64,000 bases of DNA from NCBI GenBank assembly GCA_905250125.1, contig CAJNOL010001048.1, positions 19,757 through 83,756 of the forward strand. The letters run 5' to 3'. A program made the translations under genes and the position numbers. Below are positions 47,701 to 59,200 of the stretch, piece by piece. Under the pieces are notes generated by a model, which ran no database searches, was not told where the DNA came from, and saw only the letters and a list, made by a program, of their open reading frames with translations. Position 1 is the stretch's first letter, and each line of letters starts with the position of its first letter. The stretch comes from Rotaria sordida. Its lineage: Eukaryota; Rotifera; Eurotatoria; Philodinida; Philodinidae.

Positions 47701-49982
47701 ATTTATTGGCATTTGTTGTGGTGTAAGACGATATAAAGATGAAAAATTTTCATAATGAGAAGAATATTTTGTTAAATCATGAATATCTATTGATGATGTT
47801 AATGATTTTTTTATATTATCATGTTCATGTTGAATTGAAAACATTTGAAATTGTTGTTTATCAGTCTAATTAAATATTATATTATAGATATAAATATTAT
47901 TGTAAAAATAAAAATCAATTGCCTTATTAATATTGATCAGAATGTTAAACTAATTATATGCGATAGAAAATTGACATACGAATTTTTCTTTTGAGATCAA
48001 ACGAGTTCTATACAAAAAAGAATGAGGAGGAAGGAAGACATTTGCTAAGGGGCTTATCTATTCCAAGACATATTTCTTCATCATCCTTTTAGTCAATTCT
48101 ACACAAATGCAATAAGCAAGTAATTTATATATATATATATTGTAACGAACTGTTATTGATATACGATGATGTGTGATTGTATTTCAAAAATGTTTGTCAC
48201 GATCTGTGAGAAGAGACGATCCCATCGTTATATTTCAACGTTTCTTTTAGATCGTGTTTCACAAAACGTCAATTTCTATCGAAATTAAAAAAAATACATG
48301 AACGGATAGTTTGAGATCGAATCTTTCACACGTTGCTTTTTCTACAAAAATTTTCAAGGATATTCGTCATCTTCTACTGTTATCTTTTTTTTTTCGTGTG
48401 TTCAGAAACAGTAGGCAAGCGTTTTTGGTTTTTTTCTCTCTGTTATTATTTTTCTGATTGTGCACTACCGAAATCTCTACGGAGCATCATTGTAATCGAT
48501 TGCTTTTCTTTTGTTTGAATGCGAATATGAATGCTTAGTATCTATTTATTGAATTAAGCTTTTTTACTACTATACATAAAAAAAGCACTTATATAAGTAG
48601 ATGATCATCTTTTTGGAGAGGTTTTTTTTGAAAATATTGAACTTGTTATCCTTTTCTCTTTGCTTAAAAGGTAAGAGTTATGTTTTTTTTTTCATCCTTG
48701 TTTGATAAATATCCTCTCGAAAACGTCATGATATACAATTGAAAAATGATTTTATCTACTATACTTTAACAATTGCACGTGTTGTTGATGTACTATTTCC
48801 ACGTTTTCTCTTTTTTACCTAAAATTGTATAATAAAAAAAAAATATTTTTTTTTTCAACATTTCAACACAAACTGTATGAGGCATTTCAGATAATTCAAT
48901 AACTGAACGTGGATCAAGACCAATTCGATCAAATCGACATTCATAAGCTAATAAACCTAATCGAACATAATTTCGTTTGACACTATATGCAGCTGAACCT
49001 TATTTTTTTAAATAAAACAGAAAAAAAAAATAATTGTATCATAATATTTCGAATTCTTCTCTACCAGAATCACCAAAACCTAATACATTTGATATTTCTT
49101 TCCAACCACGATTTGTTGTTATTTCTAAATAACCTTGTTTTTCTTGAACAAGATGATATAATTTATATAAATCAAGTATTTGATTTGTAATTGTTGGATA
49201 TGATTGACAAAATATGCCTTGTTCTTGCCATATTGTTTGTAAACGTTGACAGAATAATCGACGATCCTAAGACGAAATTTGTTTTTTTTTTATTATATAT
49301 TAATCAACAGGAGATCGTAGGTGATAGGACAATGCTCTACGACTTTGGCGAAAGTCTATGAAGTCAATGATGAGAATTATTACGTTTTTCTTTCTTCTGC
49401 TGGTAGAGCATTGCCCGGCTTTAATTATGCCACCAATACCCATTGCAAAAAAAGGTGGATGGGTATTTTTTGAATAACTTGTGATAGAAATAAGATATAG
49501 CTCTCAGATTTTACCATTGAAAAGAGGAAATGAAGTTGCATCGAATCATATATTATAGATTCTGAAGGTTTTTTTTTAATGAGATTTGTTTAAAAAAAGT
49601 TCCTTGTAATATAAGAACAAAGCAAATAAGTAGATCTAAAAATTTGAGGCTTATTAATATAAAAGTCACTTACAGGTTCAGTACCAAATTTTAATAATCG
49701 ATCAAATATTTCAATTATTAATTGATGATTAATTTTATCTCGTTCAATAGATGTTGTCATAATTGGTTGTTGTATTGAATCAATATGATGTTGATTTAAT
49801 ATTGGAATAGATTTTTGCCATGTATCATTGAATAAATTTAATGTAGGATTTGACTCAAATAATGATAAAAGATTATTATCAATCGATATTTGTTGATCTC
49901 TAATTTCAAAAAACAAATTTTTTTGTAATAAATTTTAAAGATTTTTAAACACTAACTTTTTATCCGAAATATTTAAAGACAT
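41730..49982 (-). CDS. ARID1: ARID1/BAF250 (Osa)-like SWI/SNF subunit
   Basis: Eight exons (49982-49957, 49899-49674, 49266-49065, 48998-48868, 48818-48765, 47865-47538, 45800-45058, 42638-41730) sum to 2619 nt, 872 residues. An ARID DNA-binding domain spans about residues 85-190 (TIWQEQGIFCQSYPTITNQI, LDLYKLYHLVQEKQGYLEI, RGWKEISNVLGFGD, GSAAYSVKRNYVRLGLLAYE). KKRKRGN follows, a probable nuclear localisation signal. The rest matches the C-terminal BAF250_C armadillo-like domain, e.g. YILRAGCLADSNKYLDTLLV and FNLKSLPGLFNAIMEQYIG (cf. LPGLLELLVEYFRR in ARID1A), ending at 41730. BAF250 targets the SWI/SNF remodeller to DNA. The protein is under half the usual length and lacks the Gln-rich N-terminus. 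Ser and Asn runs reflect ATC/AAT repeats. Three introns of 0.9-2.4 kb are loaded with repeats. Confidence 0.85.
42639..45057. other. ARID1 intron 7 (2.4 kb), repeat-laden
   Basis: Bounded by GTACAT donor and TTTTTTTAG acceptor on the minus strand. Holds the inverted-terminal element at 43611-44018 and otherwise anonymous AT-rich DNA. Frames of 60-67 codons here have no features. Confidence 0.5.
43611..44018. mobile_element. Short inverted-terminal element, GC-richer ends
   Basis: Left end CATAGATGGAACCGGACTGG; right end in reverse complement CATAGATAGAACCGGTGCCA. Internal parts contain repeated GATCGG/CCGG/GACTG words on both sides (e.g. GACTGATAGATCGGCCGGC near 43645; GACCGGTGATAGACTGTTGG near 43955) with an AT-rich middle. 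No ORF. Confidence 0.55.
45801..47537. other. ARID1 intron 6 (1.7 kb), repeat-laden
   Basis: Contains a GC-richer patchwork with recurrent GGATC/CGGGT words (about 46075-46610) and one copy of the dispersed repeat shared with 48555-48755 and 52975-53345 (about 46940-47270). Splice signals at both ends are intact. Confidence 0.5.
46940..47270. repeat. Dispersed repeat family A, copy 1
   Basis: Shares with 53160-53345 the series GGCAAATG-CCTATTTTTGA, TTGTTTGAT-AATAT, CATCRTGATATAG and AAAATTTT. An upstream AT-rich part resembles 52980-53060. Divergent, non-coding. Confidence 0.6.
48555..48755. repeat. Dispersed repeat family A, copy 2
   Basis: Lies in ARID1 intron 5. Shares with 52985-53265: ATAAAAAAA-CA, GAGAGGTTTT.., GAAAATATTGAACTT-TTATC, CTTTTTCTC, AAAAGGTAAGA, TTGTTTGATAAATATCCTC, CGAAAACGTCATGATATA. 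Its end is within 10 nt of the exon-5 donor (48764). Confidence 0.65.
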
Positions 49983-50178
49983 TTAATAGTATAAAATGTG
50001 ATTTTAGTTGAACATGATATTAGTCATTGAGAGAAAAATAGATTAGATACTTACTAAAAACGCGCCTGGTTTGATCAATCGAATTTTTTTTTCATTAATG
50101 TTTAGTTCGCAGTCACAACCAGTGCTGCCACCTTTTGAAGTCCGAAAAGCAGAAAGACAGTAGAAAGTATGTTTATAA

Positions 50179-50822
50179 TATGAAACTAACGGATGGCTAG
50201 TAATAAAAGAGAGTCTCAATATTTTGTTAACATCTTTAGTGTTATCTTATCGTTCATGCTTTACTTTTTTTATCAACAGATTTACCGTCTGATTCTGCAG
50301 AAATCGGTATATTTCGCTGTAAAAAAACACTTGTCTCTCTTTCAACAACATCATGATTTAAAACAAGCATTACATACAACTTTCAAAGTCTTCATTTTTT
50401 TTCAATTTTTTCCCAAAATGTCCAGTTTCTCAATGAATCGTGTTACTTCGGATATAATTTGTTCACCACTAAAGAGATAAATTGGTTCATTTCAATCAAC
50501 GTACCAAAGGCAATTTATTTTATTGCTGGATAAATAACATGGCACGACCAGTGATAATAAGACTAATCTAAGGACTGGATGTTTTCGGAAAAAATTGAAA
50601 AAAATACAGATTTTGAAAGTTGAGTGTAGTGATGTTTTTAAATCGTGGTGATGTCGAAAGAGAAAGAAATAAGCATTTTTACAATGAAATATACAATTTG
50701 TGCAGAAGGAGACGGTGAATCTTTTGATAAAAAACATAAAGCGTGAGCGATAAGACGACGCTTAAGGTGTTAACAAAATATTGAAAACCTCTTTTATTAC
50801 GAGCTATCCGTTAGTTTTAAAT
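50179..50822. mobile_element. Foldback element upstream of ARID1
   Basis: Terminal inverted repeats AAACTAACGGATGGCTAGTA then ATAAAAGAG (left) and AAACTAACGGATAGCTCGTA then ATAAAAGAG (right, reverse complement). Arms continue inward for about 300 bp: the plus frame of the left half (HHDLKQALHTTFKVFIFF) and the minus frame of the right half (HHDLKTSLHSTFKICIFF) are the same sequence mirrored. Centre near 50490. Confidence 0.88.
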
Positions 50823-51784
50823 TTTAGTTCCAGTATACTAATCACTCGCATTGTATGGCATTACAAAACGAAACTAATTAACAAATAGACAGAATCATTG
50901 AACATGTTTTCTTTTTTTAAAGAGTATTCTTTATCTGATTTAAGAGCTTTTGGCAAATCTTTTTTACCTAATAAATATTTATCCATTACAGTATATGATG
51001 GGAAGAAATTTAAAATAATTGCTGATTAAATCATAACATTTAAAATTTTTTTGTTTCTTATTGTTCATAGGATTATCACTATTAGCTTTTTATTAGCAAT
51101 GTCCGGAAAACTATTGATAACGAACAATAAATGTTAGTTGAGACGGATCAAATTTATATTCTTTTAAAGATCATTGATATCCGACCACTTTGAACCATTC
51201 TCTGTTGAAAATAACTCAATTCAAGTTCTGTTTTCTGGTTTAACTCCTAATGACATAATTATTTATTCAGCAACTACCACTGCTTTGTCAATACCTTCTT
51301 CGCTAGTCGAGCTGTCGTTATCATCTAGAGCTGTTTTTTCTATTCGTTTCCTTTCACTAATCATATTAATTATTCATGTTCATTGAGTAAACAAACGAAA
51401 GAATGTATACGTTGATGTATATGAATTACATGAGTAATTAAAATACGATAGAAAAACTATAGGTAAAGAATAGATTTAAAGTGAAATATATAGGTTGGTA
51501 GTTGTTTGTAGTCAGTAGAAAATAAAAATCATCTGTATCAAATAGAAAGAATTAGAATGGCACAAAAATATCAGTAGTGTTTGATACGATTTTTTAGATA
51601 ATTATGGAAACGAAGGTATTTCAGGTGAAAAATGTTGATTGAAATAATAAATAACGCCGTATCAAAAAAAAAAGAAACGATAGAAAAAAAAACAGAAAAA
51701 AGCAGAAGAGGTAGCAGCTTTGGTCACAACCGACAAATAGACTTAATGAAATAAATAAACATTTCGGCGTCATATGTTAATTAT
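50823..51784. other. Spacer with two short unexplained frames
   Basis: 50902-51030 opens with MFSFFKEYSLSDLRAFGKSF (42 codons). 51174-51386 encodes SDHFEPFSVENNSIQVLF and ends in a hydrophobic stretch (IRFLSLIILIIHVH) like a GPI or membrane anchor tail. They could be exons of a small or decayed gene, but no splice pair joins them convincingly. Confidence 0.3.
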
Positions 51785-52725
51785 CTAAAGTGTACAACGT
51801 AATTTTAGCCCCACTTTTTGTTTTTGCAATATCTTGTTTTCCTTAGTAGACAGAGACCTCATTCTTTTACCAAAATGTGGTCAACAATGAGTGCTATATT
51901 CTCTGAAAAAATCGTGGAGTTGCGACTAAGCTTGACAAAGTTAGACGAAAAATACTGATTTTCCGAAAAATCAAAAAAAAATGTTCGTTTTCAGTATTTC
52001 GCGTTTCCTAACCAAAACATCTGAATTTTAAAAAAATTTTAACTTTTGATCATATCTTCACCTTCGAAAACCATTTCTACTGAAAAGCAGTGTAAAAAAA
52101 TGGGAAACCATCAGTTTTTCCATTCAAACTTTTCAACCCAGATATATTACACACCAAAAGAAAGAGCGTAAAAAACTGCGCAAGTTGATGTGCTGGTTCA
52201 AAAAGTCAAAAAGTTTGGTTTTGAGGTCGGAAATTTGGAAAAATCAAAATTAGCCGTATTTTTCGAAAGTTTCTTTTGAAAAAACTGACCGAGAAAATCA
52301 ACCTTTTCAACTTTCGAATACATCAACTTGTGCAGTTTTTCATGCTCTTCCCTTTGGTATATAATACATCCGGGTCGAAAAGAGTTTGAAGGGAAAAAAT
52401 GATGGTTCGCCATTTTTTTCACTGCTTTCCAGTAAAAACGGTTTTCAAAGATGAAAACATGCGCAAAAGTTAAAAATTTTTTTGAAGTAAATCTTTTGGT
52501 CAGGAAACACGAAATGCTAAAAATGCACATTTTTTTTTGATTTTTCGGAAAATCAGTATTTTCCGTCTAACTTTGTCAAACTTAGTCGCAACTCCACGAT
52601 TTTTTCAGAGAATATAGCACTCATTGTTGACAACATTTTGGTAAAAGAATGAGGTCTCTGTCTACTAAGGAAAAACAAGATATTGCAAAAACAAAAATGG
52701 GCTAAAATTATGTCGTACACTTTAT
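51785..52725. mobile_element. Large, well-preserved foldback element
   Basis: Near-perfect inverted arms. AAAGTGTACAACGTAATTTT then AGCCC (51787-51811) mirrors the complement at about 52698-52722. CAATATCTTGTTTTCCTTAG, GAGACCTCATTCTTTTACCA, CGTGGAGTTGCGACTAAGCT and CTTTTCGAC-rich inner parts all have their complements between 52335 and 52690. Each arm is about 440 bp with a small centre near 52250. Frames inside are mirror products, not genes. By eye the arms look about 90% identical, suggesting relatively recent origin or gene conversion. Confidence 0.88.
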
Positions 52726-54011
52726 TTCATGTTTGCTTTTCTTCTAGATTAGATTTTCATTAGACAATAAAATCACCTTTTCAGATAGACTAAAAACTGA
52801 TAAATATAAAGTTTTATTAAGACCCTTCTTTAGAAAAACGTTCATATCCATCAGAATTATTAATATCAAGAAAAATGATGAGGTCAGTTTTATTTGACTC
52901 TTTTTGTTTTCAGAAAAAGTTGTAATCAATAATCTGTTTTTTTTTGTTTGAAAGAATGCATGAAATTGGAGTGTTCATTTTTTTTTTTATTATATAAAAA
53001 AAACATTTTCATAAGCAGAAGACCATTTTTTTTTTGAGAGTTTTCCAAAATATTCAACTTATTATTCTTTTTCTCCGCATAAAAAGTAAGAATTCAGAAC
53101 AACAAAACTCTGCTAGGTGCTGCAAGTTGACATGCTCTTTCAAATTAAAAAAAAATGTATATATATATATGGCATGAAAGCCCACAGAGAATTTTGAGTT
53201 GGCAAATGACCTATTTTTGATTCTTGTTTGATGAATATCTCCCGAAAACATCGTGATATAGAACTGAACATTTTAGCATAGCCTCAATATATTCTGAAAA
53301 TTTTCATTCAATTTGGATGTATTTGGCCCAAGGTCAATGCTTGAGGGTGAGAGAGTGCCTTAATAGATTATAAAACTATATGCAAGAAATAATTACTATG
53401 ATAATTGAGTGATATAATAATATCGAAATAGTATTTTCGAATTCATTTTCTTATTTAGATCGAAGTTGATTGTTTGATGAATTTTAATTCTAATATTTAT
53501 ATTTTCATTTAGTTTTATATTCATGTAATTAAATAAAAGATAATCATTATTATTTTTTTTTCGATATAAATATTGTATATTTAAATGTTATATTCTTTCT
53601 ACAACTGATTGATTTATGTTTTAGTATTCATGTTATTATAACTATCGTAGTTCAATATGGACAATATTTTGTTTCTGTCATCTTAGTAATGTATTAATTT
53701 AAAGTTAGAAAAATCATCAGAAACAGCTGATAGAAAAGAATAGTTTATTAAAAAATTTTATCGTGGAATATCGCTTCAGTGCTCCTTTGCAGCATGCTCT
53801 AAAGAAATTCTTTAGATTTTTCTATATGAAAAATAAACGTTCCCAAAGTCATTTAATTTAATTAAAGTAGTACGCATTTGCACGAATCATTGATGACAAG
53901 GTCTTTTTATAATAGGAACACATTCAATATTAATTAAAAAAGCTCCCTCAGTCTTAATACTTTCTTATAGATAATTCAGACATGTTTCTATCACAAAAGA
54001 CATCAATCATA
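52726..54011. other. AT-rich spacer with dispersed repeat
   Basis: Contains dispersed repeat family A copy 3 (52975-53345), ending in GAGGGTGAGAGAGTG, a weakly telomere-like G-rich run. The remainder is AT-rich and anonymous. Confidence 0.45.
52975..53345. repeat. Dispersed repeat family A, copy 3
   Basis: Most complete copy. It combines the segment shared with 48555-48755 (left) and the segment shared with 46940-47270 (right), which shows that the three belong to one family. Confidence 0.65.
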
Positions 54012-54708
54012 AGGCTATGTCCGAATTGCAAACAAAAATTAAGCCAATTAAGAAAAAAATGTTCACAATTTGGAACACAGAAAATAACGTTGATCTTATT
54101 TTTATTGCGTTTCCAAATTGCGAACACTTTGATTAATTAGTGATTGCAATAGCTGATTATGAGTTCAATTTTATTAATAATATAAATATAGAAATTTGAG
54201 AATAAGAATGGTATCATAATTCAAAGTATGGTTACAAATTTTACTTGGTCAACAATCGTAACAGGTGAAAAGGCTATCTTATATAATAATCATTTATATG
54301 GGTTGAGACGTGAAAACAAGAACGGTTCATTTATGTATATATGTACTTTCAAATCTTGTTCTCGTACTATAACTTTAAAAGACAATACAATTATCAAATC
54401 AAATATATATTCAAGATAAATATTTTCATGCTTATCAAAAAGCTTTAAGATCTATTTCTCATCGTTATATAGATCTTATACAAAATGCCGAAAATAGTAG
54501 TGATGAGGAGGAATAGATTTTTTGTTATGTATTTCTATTGTTAATAAATTTTTTTCTAATTAAAACTATATTACTTAATTATTAAAAGTGTTCGTAATTT
54601 GGAAACGCAATAAAAATAAGATCAACGTTATTTTCTGAGTTCCAAATTGCGAATATTTTTTTCTTAATTGACTTAATTTTTGTTCGTAATGTGGAAGCTA
54701 TGCATTCA
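54012..54708. mobile_element. Inverted-repeat element enclosing a FLYWCH-like ORF
   Basis: Arms of about 123 bp at 54012-54135 and 54584-54708 are reverse complements: AACAAAAATTAAGCCAATTA, TTCACAATTTGGAACACAGA, AAATAACGTTGATCTTATTT and TTATTGCGTTTCCAAATTGC on the left, with only a few differences on the right. Unlike the other foldbacks, the 450-bp centre has coding potential (54228-54516). The element lies 60 bp from the next foldback. Size and arms fit a non-autonomous DNA transposon, possibly Mutator-like. Confidence 0.8.
54228..54516 (+). CDS. Short FLYWCH-like zinc-finger ORF (frame-shifted)
   Basis: From ATG at 54228, 63 codons: after a short lead, GEKAILYNNHLYGLRRENKN, GSFMYICTFKSCSRTITLKD. 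The pattern L-x-Y....R..-W/Y-x-C-x4-C resembles a FLYWCH zinc finger, where C-x4/5-C is followed by H-x-H. The frame stops at about 54418. A +1 frame then continues DKYFHAYQKALRSISHRYID and ends NAENSSDEEE with stop at 54516, so either a 1-nt shift or an unrecognised splice separates the parts. FLYWCH fingers are common in Mutator-like transposases and their derivatives. Too short to be a transposase; probably a captured or residual DNA-binding domain. Confidence 0.45.
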
Positions 54709-54767
54709 TAATTGAGAAAATATAACATTGAGCACATATATTGAAATGTGCTCAATAATATATAGTC

Positions 54768-56205
54768 ATCGAGTGTAATTTGAATCACTGTTCAAAAACA
54801 TTGATTGACTTCAGACATTGCTTCACTATTTTACATCGGACAAAAAAGATTTTTTTACCAGCAGATAGTCTAACATGTTTTCTACAAGTCTATATAAAAA
54901 TCTAAAAAAAATTAATTTTTTCATAGAATTTTTACAAAAATGGTGAGAGTCCTGAGAAAATGATCCGAATTACACCAGTTGGAGTAATTTGGATTACTCA
55001 AGGAAAACGTGCTAGGATAATTCGGATTATCCCAACAATTTTAGCTGGCGAGAACTTTGAAAACCTCTAGCTTTTTTTGAGTAGATTTTCAAGCGCTGTT
55101 TCTGAGACAAAAATAAATTGATTTGACAGACTATAAACCGAAACAATGAGATATCAAAAACATGACATTCTTTTTTGCAACTCATCCTTCCTATCTTTCG
55201 ATTAAAATTTCATTTTTATGAGAAGTCTCACAAAAAAAAACTTTGACTTTTCAGATATAAAAATGTTCTCGCTACAAACTGATGAAAAAATTCAAATTAT
55301 AAAATCTACTCTTAAGAAGCTACACGGCTAACAATGGATATTCACATGAGGTTAGTATCGCTTAATGCTACTTTTACTCAATTTTCTGAAATACAAAACC
55401 TATTATTTCCTAATATTGAGGATTGAGAAAGTGCAAAGTTAATTAGTAGCCACTAGCTCATATAAAAACAATAATTCTTGATTCTAGATAACATGCAAGA
55501 AGCCACAGAAAATAGAATGCCATTAGGAATGAATCAAATTAACGAATCAGAGCAGTACTTATGGAGAAGTGACATCATGAATTACAATGATTATATGTTT
55601 ACCAGCAGTTAAGATAAGTGAAAAAGCACTATGCGATATTAAACTCAAGTGAACATCAATTATTAGCTGTGCAGCTTCTTAAGGATAGATTTTATAATTT
55701 TAATTTTTTTTATCAGTTTGTAGCGACAACATTTTTGTATCTGAAAAGTCAAAATTTTGTTTTTGTGAGACTTCTCATAAAAATGAAATTTTAATCCAAA
55801 GAGAGAAGGGATGAGTTGAAAAAAAATGTAATTTTTTTGATATTTCATTATTTCAAATGATAGTCGGTCAAATCAATTTATTTTTGTTTCAGAAACGATA
55901 CTTGAAAACCTACTCAAAAAATGCTAGTGGTTTTCAACGTTCTCGCCAGCTAAAATTGCTGGAATGATCTGAATTACTCTAACTGATGTGATTCGGATCA
56001 TTTTCTCAGGACTTTCACCATTTTTGGAAAAACTCTATGAAAAAATTAATTTTTTTTTTTTGAGATTTTTATATAGACTCGTAGAAAACACTTTGAACTA
56101 TCTACTGGTGAAAAAATCTTTTTTTGTCCGATGTTAAATAGTTGAGCAATGCCTGAAATAAATCCATTGTTTTGAACAGTGATCCAAGTTACACTTGATG
56201 AGTAT
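54768..56205. mobile_element. 1.4-kb foldback element
   Basis: Left end CATCGAGTGTAATTTGAATC then ACTGTTCAAAA; right end in reverse complement CATCAAGTGTAACTTGGATC then ACTGTTCAAAA. Arms of about 550 bp (54768-55330; 55665-56205) share TTTTTACCAGCAGATAG, CCTGAGAAAATGATCCGAAT, TTTTAGCTGGCGAGAAC and TTATGAGAAGTCTCACAAA. The centre, about 55331-55664, is unpaired and non-coding. Arms contain several GGATTAY-like words in both orientations. Confidence 0.85.
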
Positions 56206-59200
56206 ATTTTTTCCTTTGTCTGAGAACGCATTTCATTCTGTGAAAAGATATGTATTGAAATAGACATATAAAAAAAAAAAGAACATTGAATTTGTATACA
56301 ACAACTTTTGTCCTAGAAACTGTTTTCTCCTAGATAATCGTATTAGTTTACTGTATCTATTTCAAATAATGATTTCAATCACGTGAAACTTTCAGCTCAA
56401 AACAATAAGTATTTAGAAAGAAAGAAAATTTTCAATAGTTTCTATGTAACCACATAGATTTCTATGATTCATTGCCTAATAACAGAATGTTCATTTAAGC
56501 AAATTTCTCTTCACCCTATGTTTTTCGAATGAAATCAGACTATGGTATTGAATTTCACTTTTATTCTTTCTCTTTTCATTGATCTGAATAATAATTTTTG
56601 TAATAAGACGTCAGTTTTGTCATTTTTCTATCTGTATATGTAAATATCAAACAAAAATACAAATGACATGGGGGCTGCAGCAAGAGTTGTTTTCCTTCAT
56701 TTATCAACCATTGAATTATTATAATATACCTACAATGATGGAGAAAATAGGACAGTAGAAAAAAAATTATCGTTTGAGAATGTAAAAAGGAAGACCATAT
56801 ATATAATTTATCATATTCTAACAAATAGATAATAAATGAACTGAATCGAATCATCGAATTATTTCGGAAACGATTGTTTGAGAAATTTTTTAGTTGTATT
56901 ATCGCTTATTTCATTACGAGAAGAAAAGAATGCTAATTAATTGTTCAATTTATTCAAGGTAATGTAAACAAGAATTTCATACAATAAAGATAACTAAACA
57001 ATTCTTGACTATGGTATATTAAGGAATGAAATAAATAAGTTCGAGAAAGATCTTGATCATATACATGTAATAATTGAAACTTGAATTATTATATTAACAA
57101 TAATAAAATATGAAAAGTTCCAAGATCATTAAGAAAATATTTGATCAAACTTTCAGTTGTTTAAGATCATTACTTGAGATAGACATATTAAAAAATCTAG
57201 TGCAATAGCTTCTTTAAGAAAACTAAAACTCATAATTGAAGAAGGACATTTTGCTTATAAATATTAAAATTAATAATTTCAGTTAAAGAAAACAACTTAC
57301 GCTCAAATCCAGCCTAGAGTATTTTACTCCTAGTTATACCGCATCTCGTCTTAGTTGATAAAATTTTAACTTCTTGAGAAAGTCTTTTGCGAAACAAATT
57401 ATCTCGACATTATTAATTGTACATTCATCTTTTTCATTAGATAGATCTACTAGAAATTATTTCATCTTCATTTGACACATTTTATCATTAATTAACAATC
57501 ATACAGAAGAAAGAATACTGTGTATCAAGGAGAAAATTAATTAAAAAAAAAGAATTTATAATAAGCGATCTTTTTTTTCTTTGTTTTTTTTTCATCATAT
57601 CACGTTTAATTTCATATAAATACTTTTTTATTCAAGTAATACTTGAGAGTGCTCTATAATGAATGGCTGGTTATTGTATTTTTTTTTTATTATTTTGTGC
57701 GATTTTTTCAAAAATAAAATATATGTCACAAGATGCGATGTGAAAAGCGTTCTGCAATATATCAATAAGAAGACTTTTTTTAAATATATACATAACATCG
57801 ACGAAATTCTGTGTAATCAATTTTTTAACGCTGCGAACAAGATTCTTTTTTGGCAGACGACGAATTCCTTTTCGTATTTCTTCAATAAAAAAAAAATCAT
57901 AGTTTTTAACGTATTGAGAATAACTTCAATATAATTTTCAGATATTAATCATTCATCAGGTTAAAACATAATTGAAGATGTACCTCATCAAATTATAATT
58001 CTTCTTTGAATATTTTATCGTTTGAGTTTATGCCTTCTTGTTTCTCTGCTTCCTACCAAATTGCAAGCAGCATAGATCTGTTCTAATGAAAAATATGTTT
58101 TTGTCAATGAATAAAATTGTCTTCAATCGATGAGATAAAAAAAAATGATCATGTCTGTAGTATTGAAAATTAACCGAACAAAATTTTGTCCATTTTGAAA
58201 AAAAAATGTTTTTATTGGTATATTGTAGAGTTTATTCATTATGAATCATTGGTTATTTGTTTTCTCAATTTCTGTATTTTATTTTGAGAAGAAAAACTAT
58301 TGTTCCTATTGTTTTTAAAATCATTAAAAATTCATAAAAATGACAAATTGATATTTTTGATATTTTTTTTCTTCAAGGTTACATGTATAATATGCCTATT
58401 CAATAGAAATACATTTATTACAAAAAGTGAAATTCATTGTAAAAGAATTATTAATTTTGTACTAATTTACATAAATTAAAAATTCGATTCCAAGTCAAAA
58501 CTTGATATTGAAATTGGTACATCTCTACTAGTCAACAAAATGACTTGATCATTCTTTTTTTTTTTGATTATTGACAAATTAGAGATTGATAAACAAAATA
58601 TACAAAATTCTCAACTATTAGTTTCTTTATATTTAAACGATTCTCTTGAGATAAACGTAATTTAGTCATATATACGACAAAAACGAATAATTATCAAAAA
58701 GACTCACAATCATAGACGTAAATAGCACGAATATAGCCATCATCTAGATAGGTCAAGATGTTCTTATTCTGCTAGACGAATATATTTAGTCTGTTGTATT
58801 GTAAGTACATCTGTTTTAATTATTCAGTAAATATATTGATCGCTACAATTAGCATATTGATAAGAATTTAAACTTTAGAACTTATGCAGTCTTAACCTTA
58901 GGGAATATTTTCTAATTAGTTTTATCTCATGCATAGTAGAAAAAAAAAACCTGCACGAGAATGTCAATAATATAAGATATAATTATTTATAATAATAATA
59001 ATAATAGAAAAAAATGAAGAAAAGTATTTCTCACTACTTAAATATTTGAATTCAATATAAATAATATTGAACAAATAGTAGTAGAATTTCAATAATATTT
59101 CGAGAATATCAATCAATAGTTTTTCTTTAGTTAGATCGATGAAATATATTAATCTCGACGCAGAAAAGAAAAAAAAAAGAAAGAAGAAAAATAAAACATT

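Noticed and set aside
50193-50737. Two opposite-strand frames with the same HHDLK...FK motif
   Set aside because: They are the two arms of one palindromic element read on opposite strands, not related genes.
52198-52530. 110-codon minus-strand frame
   Set aside because: Lies across the arm of the 51785-52725 foldback; composition follows the repeat, no domain.
57659-57934. 91-codon frame with hydrophobic start
   Set aside because: Phe/Ile/Lys/Asn-rich low complexity expected from AT-rich DNA; no neighbours or splice support.
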